NCBI GenBank assembly: GCA_026686845.1
Contig: JAIVEN010000012.1
Location: forward strand, 2,420,501 to 2,484,500
Length of the DNA stretch: 64,000 bases
From: Adenanthera pavonina
Lineage: Eukaryota; Streptophyta; Magnoliopsida; Fabales; Fabaceae
Reading direction: 5' to 3'
The position numbers and the translations under genes are program-made. Numbering within the stretch: the first letter of the stretch is position 1; each line of letters starts with the position of its first letter. The notes under the pieces were generated by a model that worked only from the letters and a program-made list of their open reading frames with translations, was not told the DNA's origin and made no database searches. This document shows, piece by piece, positions 36,141 through 47,411 of the stretch.

Positions 36141-36884
36141 TCCGTTAATTTCCATTAATGTACATTAACTCCTATCACATTTGCATAAATCTTCCACACA
36201 CTCAATTCCATTTTCTTCACTAGTTTTAGCCAATTAAGTTAGTTGTATATACTTTGCTTCATTTTCTTCCTACATATTAGTTGCATTTAGTCATAGTCCA
36301 TTTTAGTCCAGATTAATTTCTATACATTTAATGACTCACTTTCATCTAATTTCATATACTTAATGCATAGTTAGCGCTTGCCTTTAAGGAGTCTAATTTT
36401 GGCCTCTAATTAGGATTAGCTTAGGTTTAGTACATAGTTTTCATACACCCATTCATTTGCATATTTTGTGAATACATACATTTTTATTTTACTTTTACAA
36501 TTTAGTTGCATCTAGCTTAGCTAGTTTTGGCCTAGGGTAGTATACCTTCCATCTGCACACTTACACTCTCATACACACTCGTAAATCACTTAATTCCACC
36601 CACTCCATACCATGCTAGTTTTGGTCTTTCTTAAGTTAAATTTGTGTAGTTTCACTTATTTGCATACATTTAGTTGCATTAGCATCCTTTTAGTTTAGCT
36701 TTTGCATATAATAAAAAAATACATATCCATACTTTTGCATGCATGCATGCATACATACACTTGCTCATACTTACATACTTACTCGCATACAATTTCTTGC
36801 ATTTTTCAATTTTGCATCTCAGTTTTAATTATATTGCATTTCAATTCTTAGTTACTTAATCACTCTTCTAAGTGGGATATTACA

Positions 36885-38280
36885 AATTGCGCCTTAGTGA
36901 ATATGACCTTGGTTCCATCTCTTACTATAACTCCTTTTGCAATCAAGTTTTAAATTGTGACTCCATGACAAGGTCCGTCATTCAACATTTGACCTTAGTT
37001 CATCAATAATGATGGATGATGTCAGTGTGCATCTTAGTTTGTGACAAACTAGTTGGTTGTCTTGGGCTGAATGACTGTGCTCATTGTAAAATGTTGTCAC
37101 TCCAATGAACGATCTTGACTTTCCCATGCATAAGTTGTGAGCTTCAATTTGGATCCTTCTATTTTATAGTTCACAATGATTTTCTTTCTAGGTCAATTCA
37201 TCAAAAATGCATAGTCAAACTTGTGTGCAATGCTATACTTATATATTGCTCGTCTCAAGGCATTAGAAAAGGAAAAATATGTCTCAATTCCACCAACACA
37301 TCATTCCATTTTGTTACATTTATTTCAGCCATCATTGATGGAGAACTTGATATTAGACAAGGTATAGGATCAAGCTCAAAGCCACAGGGAGAGCTTGAAT
37401 GTGAATTTCCAGCTAAATGCTCTGTCCTACATTTTCATTTAATTCAAATTCATCACTCCTCAGTATAATGGCATGATTATTAAATTTAAGTACATGCCAA
37501 AACTTACTCTTAAGATAAGTCTATTGTTCTCTACATTATTTTGATGCCCCTTCCTAATTGTGTATACATGAGCAACATTGTTATTGAACTTGATTAGTTG
37601 TTCTACCCCTTTATCATCTACAAGTCTAAAAATGTAGTGCCATCAAACTTTAATGTGTACTTCCAGTTTGCTCCATTAACATCACAAATTATGCATGATG
37701 ATATCATTCTTAAAAGCTCTTCCAGTGACATTCCTTCTTTAATTAGTCCTCCATTTGATCACCCTCCATCATAATCCACCATCCCATGTCAGTTCTTAAC
37801 AATTTCTTCCCAAAATGAAAATAAAAAAAATTTCTTTTGATGAACTAATTTAGGTACATGTCAAGACTTACCCTTAAGGTAAGTCTACTTTTCTCTCCAA
37901 TATTTTGATACCCCTTCCCAATTATGTATACATAAGTAACATTGCCAATGAACTTGGTTAGCTATTCTACCCCTCTAGCATCTACAAGGTCTAGAAATGT
38001 AGTGCCATCAAACTTTAATGTGTATTTCAAGTTTGCTCTATTAATATCACAATTTATGCATGATGATATCATTCTTACAAGCTCTTCCAACGGCAGTCCT
38101 TCTTTAATTAGTCCTCCATTTGATCTACCTCTATCATAATGCATCATCCCATGTAAGTTCTTAACAATTTCTTTACCATAATGAAAATAACAAAAAATTT
38201 CTTTTGATGAACTACTTTCCATCCTATATACATAAAACATAGTGAAATATGTTAAAATTTCAACACTCATAATCAAATGA
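36885..38280 (-). pseudogene. Degenerate MULE (MuDR-type) transposase N-terminal region
   Basis: Minus-strand 38276-37962 gives a 104-codon frame with MHYDRGRSNGGLIKEGLPLE followed by ELVRMISSC, a predicted Phe-rich strand and DLVDARGVE. This resembles the N-terminal domain of plant MULE transposases (glycine-rich turn, EELV helix, KYTLKF strand). Further along (about 37110-36890) pieces such as TFYNEHSHS and LIAKGVIVRDGTK fit the zinc-binding and pre-transposase region. The N-terminal part is tandemly duplicated. Frameshifts and stops are frequent, the catalytic DDE core is not seen, and no terminal inverted repeats were found. The family call is by eye. Confidence 0.5.
37491..38218. repeat. 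364-bp tandem duplication (37491-37854 and 37855-38218)
   Basis: Two contiguous copies, each starting TACATG(C/T)CAA and ending ATTTCTTTTGATGAACTA plus a short tail, alignable throughout with scattered substitutions. The unit covers the N-terminal coding part of the MULE-like remnant. Confidence 0.88.
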
Positions 38281-39968
38281 TTGTCAAATATTACTGTTAA
38301 TTATGAATTTTCAATTGTAGCTCCATTATTAACTTCCCAATCTACTTTACCCAATATTTGATACTCAACACCCAATACTAATATCATTTTTCAATGTTGT
38401 TAAGAGAAAAACAAAGACACTTTTGCAAAGTTGTTCACAGAGAGAAAGAAAAAGAGAGAGTAGATGGTTCAGAGTGTGAGAAAGATAGGGCGAAATGTGA
38501 AGAAGGCTTAAACTTGTAGATTTACCTCACTAAAATTGTGATAAGGTAGAAGAATGTTTGCAACGTGCTTGACCATTGGAGAGCTTCAATCTTTCTTTTC
38601 TTCGATTTCCATGGTGAAAAGATCAACGATGGCAGGAAATTTGGAGGCAGGAGGGATAGATTTTGTAGTGCGATTCTAATATGGGAGCATTCTATGTTTA
38701 AGTAAATGAAGGGCATTTAAGTAATTGTACTTTTAATTTTTTCACATTAAGGGGCTAATGGGGCTTGGCTTTAGTTTTACAGGGTTTTAAGATTTTATAA
38801 TAATTAATTTAGAGTTTGGCTTTTTTTTTACGTGTGATTTCCCCATCTCCCAAGAACCCATTTACTTACTAATTACATTGACAAGATAAAAGGAAGTTTA
38901 TAGGTTGCTAATCAACTTCTACCACACAAAAAGTGGATATCATCACAACTTAATTTGTTTATTACGCTACTTATGTCGAGCAGCCAGAAGGCGAACCTTT
39001 TTCAAATAGAGAGGCATCATATAATGTTAAAACTTGACTGATTTTTTTTTTGGCCAAAATGTTAAACTAGATATGTTTTCTCATGTGTTATACATAATTT
39101 GATAAATGGATTGCACTATTAGTTATAAATATTATTGTTCGTAATAGATTTCATACTTTTGCAGACACATTTGCTAGTATATTGCACAAAATCTAATGAA
39201 AGAGCTGCACTTTTTATTGCTTGTGAATAGTATGATCTGGTCTAGATTTTATTTTTTATATTGATGATATTAATAATATTAATATTGATGAATAAGACAT
39301 AATATTTCAAACTACTGTCAACTTAAATCTTCTACTTAGTAATCGGACAACCAGTCAGCTGTCACCTTTGCTTTCACAGATTTTGAATTGGTTATTTACG
39401 CTTTCAATCAATTTTGCTGTCTCTGAATAAATTTTTTAATTGAATTAAATTTTTTTTGAAAAACATCTATAAAATATTTTCAAAGAACTTTTTGTTGATA
39501 CTTTCTATCATAGCAATGGCGGATGAAAAAGGTCAGTGATGGAGAAGAACAAACTTTGAGTGAATTTCAAGATGCTTATTGATGCCGATTATTGCCCTTT
39601 TTCTCCAGACTGTGATTCGGACACAGATTTTAAAGGTTTTATCAAATGATTTTCTTCCCAAAGCTAATATATACTTGCAAGCCGTTGCCATTAGTTATAT
39701 ATACCATATCACAGTATAAAGCTTCTGAGAATTACATAATAAAGGGCTCAAACACTAGTGTACTTAAAAGGATATATACCCAAGTTCAGAATGAAATCTG
39801 TTCAGTGACGATCTACAAATTCAGAAACTAGAACTTCAAACAATGCAATTTACAAAGACCCAAAAGGAACACAGCAGGTGAAAAGTGAGACGAAAATCTC
39901 AAGCATCTATGTACAAGTCAAGACACCAATATTAATAACATGCTCATATAGAATCTAATCTATTTCAT
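38281..39968. other. Intergenic stretch downstream of the hydrolase gene; no gene called
   Basis: AT-rich, with an AG-rich run near 38437-38462. A short plus-strand stretch (about 39516-39650) contains a potential MADEKGQ start and, in another frame, DADYCPFSPDCDSDTDF; no known family was recognised and the frame is very short. The last 200 bases would contain the 3' untranslated region of the hydrolase gene. Confidence 0.4.
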
Positions 39969-42259
39969 TTATACAACCAAATTATCATAGAGCCAGTCTT
40001 TCATAATCATGAAGGCTTTCTCCGCATCAGCATCCTCTTCAGGAGATTGAGGCCTGTGGGCAAATCCATGATCCCTACCTTGGAATATCACTACTTTAGA
40101 GCCTGCATCTATTTTCCTGTCAATATTCCTGACATCACTCACAGCACAAAGTGGGTCATTGTCCCCTAAAATAAACAAAACAGGAACTTGTATATCAGAA
40201 ACATCCAGGGATTCCATTCTTGTACCATAAAAGGCGACTCCTGTTCCAAAAAAAGCACCCTTGTCTTGTGCTAGCACCTCCAACACTCGGCCGCCTCCAA
40301 AGCAGAAACCCATAATGCCAAGTTTTTTTGAAATTCCTGCAGCCGAGAATTCATCAACCATCCATTTTGTCCACCTCCATATGTCTTCAGCGATTCTCTC
40401 AGGACTTTGTCTAGCAATCCACTCTTCAAACATAGCTTTTGGCTGATCCTTTGACCATGGGTTTCCATGAAATAAATCTGGAACTAGGATGCTGCAGTTT
40501 TGTGCATAACAAAATAAGGATACCACTTAACCCCAATGTGTGGTAAATTTGTCTTGATATCTCATGCTATAATGATGTTAAAGTTAAAAGGATGAATATT
40601 TTTATTTCAGTAAGTATGTATTACTACTTTTGGGGCACAAAGTGGAGAATGAGAGAAAATGAAAATGTGACATGTGAATGAAAAATGACCACTGTATTCC
40701 TACTTTAAGGTAAAAAAAAAAAATGATAAAAAGATGATAAAGGTACCACATGACATTGTATCTTAGATATTTTGATAATTTATTAAGGCTAGTACTAGAT
40801 TAAGCTGTATTTTGAGGAAATACTGAATATTCAAAATATATAAATATGATTGACATTTTAATAATGAAACATTTCACTTTTTTAAAACTTATGCAGTGAT
40901 TTTTGTTAAAGTTTGGATGAAAATACCACAGAGTGATTAAATGGCAAGCAATCAGAATTAAATGAAACAGGCAAATAGATTCTATGACAAACCACAGGGG
41001 ATAAACTATAATTAACATTTCAATAAAATTGCATTATGAAAATTATAGGTTGAAGCTGACTTGAAGTTGAGGAGCATACTTGTAGCCGTTGCAAGCAACA
41101 CGATATGCAAAATCTCGGGTGAAAGAATCCTCAAACCCAAAAATATCTGAGAGAAGCAATATGCCAGTTCCATTATTGTTTTTGACTGCCTTGAAGAGAT
41201 AAGCACGGATACTATCTTCAAACTCCCCAAGCGACAGCTCCACTCCGTTAACTAATTCACATGCTTCATCATTTAGATCATCTTCCACTTTCAGTAAACT
41301 ACATGCTATTTTTCGGTCTGCAGAGTCTCGGATTGTATTTCGAAGATTCAGATTGCACTTTTTCTGGAAACAAGCTAAAGAATTACTGCAAAAAACTTGC
41401 ATTTTCAAAGGGTATAAAAGAAGGCTGTCAAGTTTGTGTTATTTCAGGAATGAAGAAGACTCAATTTTTTTCAGTAGGAAACCCATGCTAGAAATGGAAT
41501 TGAATATGCAATGTCTTCATAGGGAGAAGAACAAGTTCACCATTCGAAAAAAGAGTTGAATCATAGAAAAATTAACATCTATTGTCAGTTTGATCCAATG
41601 CAACAACAAGCTGATCTTTTGGGATATCCAAAATTACTTGGTCAATTTCTTAGACCCTTTAAAAAGAAATCAATGGAATACGGCTCTAACTTGAAGAGGA
41701 ACTAGCGTTGCCACTTTTTCAAATCCAGATTAATAACCTTTATTCATCTTTAATTTGATCAAGGGGAAAAAATCCGATATCCATCTACAAGGTGACCTTC
41801 ATTCATCGTTATTTTTCTCTAATTGCTGACTATAAGGAGGGGCTTTGTCCCTTTTTAAGTAGCATTATATATTATTTTTCTCTAATTGCTGACTACCTCG
41901 TTATCCAAGTTCGTATTAACTGTAATCCGCATCTTCAGCAGTTCAATGCTCAAAAACACAAATTGATACAAGCCCAATTTTTGAATCGTCAAGGACTAAT
42001 AAAGCCCCAACCAAACAATTTTTGAATGGGCCCCTGAAAATTTTAAGCAACTTATATCTGAAAATTGCTCAAATCTCAATTCTCACTTGATTGTAAAAGA
42101 AACAGAGATCAAACAACTAGTAGAGAGCAAGTGGTAGGAAGAACATACTGAAGAGGGGACGGGGAGGGGAGATGTGAAGATTGGGAGGAAGCGGCAGTGA
42201 TAGTGTAGAGGCCTGGTGATAGCCCATAGCGAGTCGACGCTAAGTGATGCTAACCCCAT
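39969..42259 (-). CDS. Dienelactone hydrolase / carboxymethylenebutenolidase-like protein, three exons
   Basis: Model: exon 1 42259-42149, exon 2 41363-41080, exon 3 40491-39969, total 918 nt, 305 residues. Both introns have GT-AG ends (donors GTATGT and GTATGC, acceptors TTTCCAG and CTGCAG) and phases fit with no stop. Exon 1 (37 residues, MGLASLSVDSLWAITRPLHY...) is rich in Ser, Leu and Pro and nearly free of acidic residues, suggesting an organelle transit peptide. The rest is an alpha/beta hydrolase of the DLH family: the catalytic triad is visible as Cys195 in GFCFGGG, Asp244 in GDNDPL and His273 in GRDHGFAHR, with LVPDLFHGNPW at the start of exon 3. Bacterial DLH opens dienelactone to maleylacetate; plant homologues of this length exist but their substrates are mostly unknown. 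No lesions seen; flanked by transposons on both sides. Confidence 0.9.
41809..41895. repeat. 24-base direct repeat in intron 1 of the hydrolase gene
   Basis: An identical 24-base word (begins TTATTTTTCTCTAATTGC) occurs at 41809-41832 and 41872-41895, 63 bases apart, within intron 1 (41364-42148). Confidence 0.9.
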
Positions 42260-42764
42260 CTTCTTCTGCTTGTTCCTTTCTTGTGATAGCCTTAAAAATA
42301 TAAATATCTCGGAATGGAATTAGGTCAGAACTAGGAAGAAGCCCGAGTCAGACAATGAAAGAAGGGGCCACATCTCTTCAACTTGCTGCCCTAAGAAGTT
42401 TTGTCGTAACACCTTCTGAAATAGACATAGGCGAGGGAAAATTACCTCACCACCGTTGTTCCCTCAATTCGGTCGGATATCATTCCTACCCAAATCTATG
42501 GCCGAAATCCCCACAAAGCTGGAATTCGCACCACTTCACGTCAATGGGTGAGATCGTACCAATGTTTGTCTTTGTCTCTTAACTGAACCATTTCTACAGA
42601 AATTTGGATTGCCAAGTTGCTTGACGATCTTTTACTTCCTTCAACAAAATGTCATATCGAGAGATCAGCACCAATGTTAAGAAAATGGAACGGGCCGGAA
42701 AAAGTAACATTTAAAAGGTTTAATGGCTGTAGCAGGAGGGTCGGATGGTCAAACCGTGGTAATT
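42260..42764. other. Upstream region of the hydrolase gene
   Basis: Less AT-rich than its surroundings. It should hold the 5' untranslated region and promoter of the minus-strand hydrolase gene, but no convincing TATA box was found close to the ATG. A 75-codon plus-strand frame (42355-42582) matches nothing I know and is not called. Confidence 0.45.
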
Positions 42765-43235
42765 AATATGTATTATAAAAATTAAAATAATATAAATAAA
42801 TAAAAGAAAAAGTAAACATTGAAAAAAAAATTTAGGTGATAAAAATGATATAAATTTTTATTATTAAATATTTTTAAAAATCATATTAAATTTAAATTTA
42901 AATAATAAAATTTAAAATTAAAATATAGATAAATAATAGATATAGTAAAAATTAAAATAATGTCACATAAAGAAAAAAATTCAAGAAATAAACGCAAAAA
43001 ATGAGTAAAACTTGAAAAAAAAAAGAAAAAAGTTAGAAGAGTGGAAGTTTATGAACATTTGTTATTAAGTATTTTTAAGAGTTATATTAAAGTTAAATTA
43101 AAATAATTAAGTTTAAAATTAAAGTATAGATAAATAATAGATATTACAAATATTAGAATAATGTTATTATATAGAGAAAAAAATTCAAGAAATTAAAAAA
43201 ATGAGTAAATATTGAAGAAAATAAGAAAAAATAAA
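42765..43235. repeat. AT-rich direct repeat, about 200-bp period, two-plus copies
   Basis: Two alignable units share ATAGATAAATAATAGATAT (42925 and 43125) and AGAAAAAAATTCAAGAAAT. A partial third unit precedes them near 42770-42840. Extremely AT-rich; no coding potential. Confidence 0.7.
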
Positions 43236-43429
43236 AGCCATTTGACACTTGAAAATCTTACATTATTCAAGTTTTAATAAAGTAGATGTGTTGAAGTCTA
43301 TATAAAAATAGTTTTGTTAGTCATGTTAGAAGCAATATATTAAATATCCATAATATATCTTAATAGGTTTGAAAATCTTTTTTCTTAGACCTAAAGTTGT
43401 GATTTTTTTGAGTTTTTTTTTTAAATCTG

Positions 43430-43560
43430 AACTTGACTGATTTTTGACTGGTTTTGACCGGTCATTGATCGGTTCTCTAGAGGGACCGGTTTTGCGAGTG
43501 TTCTGGACTGGACCAGGGACCGATTCTTGGTCCGGTTCGATTTTCAGAACCTTGATCAGC
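43430..43560. other. GACCGG-rich block, possible DNA-transposon end
   Basis: A compact block in otherwise AT-rich DNA with repeated ACCGGT/GGTCCGGTT-like words (TTTGACCGGTCATTGATCGG, GGGACCGGTTTTGCG, TTGGTCCGGTTCG) ending at TTCAGAACCTTGATCA. Such blocks occur at the ends of some plant DNA transposons; no partner terminus was found, so this is tentative. Confidence 0.3.
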
Positions 43561-43561
43561 C

Positions 43562-43587
43562 TAATAATAATAATAATAATAATAATA
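43562..43587. repeat. (TAA)n microsatellite
   Basis: About eight uninterrupted TAA units directly after the GACCGG-rich block. Confidence 0.9.
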
Positions 43588-44163
43588 GGGCTCAACTTTT
43601 TTTTACCAACTTAAAAGCTTCAACTTAAGAATTTAGGGAAAAATATAATTATAACTATAACTTATAGATTAGAATTTAGAGTAAAATACGTTGACCACTC
43701 GTGTTTTATTTCAACTATAAAGATCTCCCTTTATTTTGAAAATATACACCTTATTTCAAATTGTTAATTTCATTAATATTTTTTAAAATTCTAAATTCTA
43801 AAATAAATTCAAATTATATTAAAATAATTTTTACTTACCCCTAATTCATAATTTCTTTTAACCCTTCATTGTTCTCTACCCCTAATTCATTGGATAATTT
43901 TGATTCATCGTCTCTCAATTACATGGTTTCAATAGATGGAATGTGCGACAAAGGAGAGAAAGAATAAGGTGGATAACAAGAGTAGGCAAAAGTAACAATG
44001 ATAAGCAAGGTCAGTTCTATGGGCACTATGCCTTCAACCTATTTGATTTTATTTTTTGTCAAAATGAAAAGGGCAAATTACAAATATTTGAGAAATACAA
44101 TCTAGTACATTAGATATCAGTAAGTGATCTTATTTTGCTTGATACTGGAGCTTTGAATTGTAG
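43588..44163. other. AT-rich spacer; no feature seen
   Basis: No open frame, repeat terminus or family motif recognised; a short CCCCTAATTCAT word occurs twice (43849 and 43879). Confidence 0.5.
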
Positions 44164-44650
44164 TTGGTTTTTGAATTTTATTCACATGATATAGCCTCTA
44201 TTATTGTTAATATGCCCTTTTCTTTCTTCCCATTCTATGAAGATAAAATTATTTGGAAATTGGGGCCTTCTGGGAATTATTCGGTTGCTGAAGCTTATAA
44301 CAATATCATAAGAAACCTGGTTACTTATAAGCATCCCCTGTTTAATTGGAAGCATTTGTTGATCAATCTTGCCATTTTTGTGGTCACTCTGCAGAAACAA
44401 GGAAACATCTTTTTTGAAATGTGATTTTTGCACAGTTGTTTGGTTTGGTTCAAAGCTAGGACTTCGATCGGATACTGTTGACGCTTCTTTTAATGATTGG
44501 ACCTTTCAATTATGTTCCAACAATTCAAATACTTTGGTTCTCTCTAAAATTCTTACTTTGCTTTTTTATTTCTAGAAGGAAAGGAATGAGTTAGTACATA
44601 AAGGAAAAAAGTCCAAGTCCCTGACATGTTATCTATTTTGCTCATTGGAT
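44164..44650 (+). pseudogene. LINE (non-LTR retrotransposon) fragment, zf-RVT region
   Basis: The plus-strand frame from 44164 contains EDKIIWKLGPSGNYSVAEAY, the hallmark segment after reverse transcriptase in plant L1-type LINEs. After an internal deletion of the linker, the zinc-binding block follows (CHFCGHSAETRKH, then CDFCTVVW) with a 1-base frameshift near 44405-44412, then KERNELVHKG in another frame. The reverse transcriptase domain itself is absent. Not functional. Confidence 0.75.
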
Positions 44651-46047
44651 GTCTTTCTACTATAATGCTGCACTCACAAGTATGTTTGAGTTGCCATAGT
44701 CTCATTCTATTTAGATTTCATCTTCTACTACTAACTTAGTAATAGAGTTTTGTGCATTTGTCCTTCAAATTTTATCCAAGGAAAACTAGAGTTTATTGGA
44801 AAATGAAATGCTTCATATCCTTTACTTCTTTAAAGGGTGAATATTCATGGCTTTGGAGGCATAACTTTCCTAGAAGGTATGGTAGATGCAGAAGTTACTT
44901 GGAGAGCCTTCGTGGTGCTATTGTCTAGACTTTGAATCAATATTTTATTAATGTCACACTTTAACTTTCTTAGTCTTTTCTCATGCATTATACATTTGTT
45001 GGAGTTATTTAGAGAGGATTTAGAGGCTTGAACCAACTAGAATCTCAAAACATCTAATTCATTTTTGGGTTACTATTCATTCAGTAACCCTAACTGATAG
45101 AATAACGTCTATGCTTGATTTGCAAGAACTTGGAGAGATGCATAAAGTACTTGGAAAACTTGATCGATGTGCTGGACATAAAGCGCCAAAAAACTTTTGA
45201 GGACTTATAGAGTCATTCAAAAGCTACTTGAGTAAGAGACCATCTTCTTAAACAACATCGCAGTCCAAAATAACTCAAGGGTCATGCTCATAGTTTGCTG
45301 CTTCCAAGATCAAGATCCAAGCCCAACTAAAGGAGTCCAATTGCAAGAATTCACTTAAGAGACATGTGCCTTCCATGTGTTGCATATTAAGTGATGTTTT
45401 TATAATGATTTCATAGGATTAATTTTTAGTCAACTTTATTTTATTATAAAGGCCTTAGGTCAAAACTTTAATTTCTTTTGATATTAGTTTCCTAATTTGA
45501 AAAAGGCGAAAGGTTCCATTTTGGAAGGATTGTAAATTAGAATTTAATTCTTATTTTGTAATGCATAGTGGTGACCATTTTAGGGATCTTAGGAGTATCT
45601 TTAATACTTTATTTCCTTCTAGTCTTAGGGTTTCTTGGCTGCCTCTCTCCTATAAATAGGGTGCTGTATTGAACTTGGTTTTTTAGAATATGATTGAATG
45701 AAATGGAATTTTCCTCCAAAAGCTTTGAGTTTTTAAGTTTCTCTCTTGCTACCTTGAAGGAACTAAGAAATGGCACTTAAATCTCTTCAAGCTTCATAAC
45801 CCTAGCTCAATCTTCCTCCAAAGCCAAGCCCTAGGACACCTAAGAGCTCCCCAGCAGTCTCAAAGTCCAGAATGTTAGCATTGAGTGGAGAGAGCAAATA
45901 TAAGTATGAAACCCTTGAAGATTATTAGTAATCAAAACACTATGTTTTGCTTCTCAAAAGGTCATGCCAAACTTGGAGGTTAACAAATATATACCAAAAA
46001 GTATTGAGAACTCAAAGAAAATGTACTAAATAGCATGAATTTACAGA
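44651..46047 (+). other. Unassigned stretch with an LTR-like promoter
   Basis: From about 45090 to 46020 the layout resembles an LTR: TATAAATAGG at 45651-45660 after an AGGGTTTC-like block, then TTGAATGAAATGGAATTTTCC and a leader. It is similar in style, and loosely in words, to solo LTR S at 55540. Termini and TSD were not established. 44651-45090 holds nothing recognisable. Confidence 0.3.
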
Positions 46048-47411
46048 GGTTAACACACCCCCAAACAAAGACATTTACTGTCCTCGAGTAAACAATATTA
46101 TGAAGTAATTGGATTGCTCATTTATCCATTTAATAAATCAGCATGTCAATTTCCTCAAAGTTGCTATAAAGAATATAACTAGCAGGATAGAGTAGCATGT
46201 CAGAGAATGTACAATTCATCATCTAATAACAAGCTTCTAATAATTTCAAAGTGTGTGTGTGATCAGTCAAAGAATAGTTCTCATTCAAATGCCATGATCA
46301 AGAACAACACATCAATATGTATAATACAGTCTCAACATAGTACTTTATGTGCATATACCTTGGGACATGGCTAGTGGGTTTATGGCTAATTGAAAGAAAG
46401 GGACAGAGGGAATTCAAGAATGATGAGATAAATGATACATTACAAACCACCACCCTTCCACATTTTACATTTTGCGGCTCAATATACCAAGCCAAATAAT
46501 GCCCCCAAACTTATCTCTTAATGAAGTATTTGCACTCTAAACATTATTGGATTTTTTTGCTCCTCTATTATTTCTCTTTTGTTTTTCATTTTCATATTTT
46601 CATCCTCTTTTCATTTTCATTCATTATTTTTTTCATATCTTCTTTTATTTTTTTAATAGGGAGCATACAAATGTAATAACGAGAGTGCAAATAATAAATG
46701 CCATGCACAATTGACATTAACCCACACCCAAATATACAATTCACATAATTTTTCATCCCTTCACCCTTGCCAATGGCCGCAAATGATTTATCACTTATCT
46801 CATGATTAAGGTAATTCATGGTTTTTCGAGCTAAGTGGGTAGGGGTCTAATGTGAGGTTCCAAAAAAAAATTTACATGGTTTTCCATTAAAAGGCTCAAA
46901 TGTGGTGCAAGCGGATATATATTCAATGGAGGTAGGCTTGAAAGGTTCAAACACATTTTAAAAAAAAAATGCCTAAATCATTTTTCAAAATTGCATGAAG
47001 CCACTAAATCACCTCAAGGGATTGCAAGATAGCATCTAGAGTTCTTAAGTTGAGAAAAAATATATGCACCAATTTGCTGCAATTTCTCCCAAACAAATGC
47101 ATTCAAATTATTCCACAACCTTTGTGCTCAAGATTTTTGCTTTAAAATTATCAGAAAACAAGCATTAATACAATAAATTGTGCATTCACAAACATTATCT
47201 ATAATGTCCTATTAGCCATATCATTTTAGTAGCCGTCCATCATTGGGTCATGTAGTTAGATCAATGGATAAGTAGGTAATCCAACTCAATAAAGTTCCAA
47301 AATGCAAGACAAATAAATGTCTAAGTTCCCAAAAGTTGAGAAATCCATGCCAAATAGCAATAAAAAGTACCCTTACCCCTAAACATAAAAGAGACATCCC
47401 CCTAACTTCCT
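46048..47411 (-). other. Possible untranslated part of an Athila/Tat-type gypsy element
   Basis: The minus strand reads CTCGAGGACAGTAAATG...TTTGTTTGGGGGTGTG at 46090-46050, close to the GAGGACAAGC...TTTGGGGGTGTG block that precedes the 3' LTR in many plant Athila/Tat elements. A TAGGGGTCTAATGTGAGG word (46840) is also typical of such regions. No protein-coding part was found. The family call rests on memory of the motif only. Confidence 0.35.

Larger units (their letters stand above)
33115..36884 (-). mobile_element. Probable older gypsy-type LTR remnant (W), interrupted by X2
   Basis: At 36872-36884 the sequence reads GTGGGATATTACA, in minus orientation TGTAATATCCCAC, a typical start of plant gypsy LTRs. 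The 33115-33815 and 36146-36884 stretches are rich in TTTAGTTGCAT-like words and would be joined if X2 were removed. The other terminus was not found and may be lost at the element B junction. (GCAT)n-like repeats lie near 36738-36755. No gene is seen. Confidence 0.35.

Noticed and set aside
37115..37468. 117-codon plus-strand frame
   Set aside because: It lies opposite the MULE-like remnant and shows no recognisable domain.
41043..41408. Single-exon start of the hydrolase at the ATG near 41408
   Set aside because: That ATG lies before a good TTTCCAG acceptor, and using exon 1 at 42259-42149 gives matching phase and a transit-like N-terminus; the frame past 41080 runs into intron 2.
42355..42582. 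75-codon plus-strand frame upstream of the hydrolase gene
   Set aside because: No family resemblance, no supporting splice or promoter signals, and it lies in the probable promoter of the opposite-strand gene.
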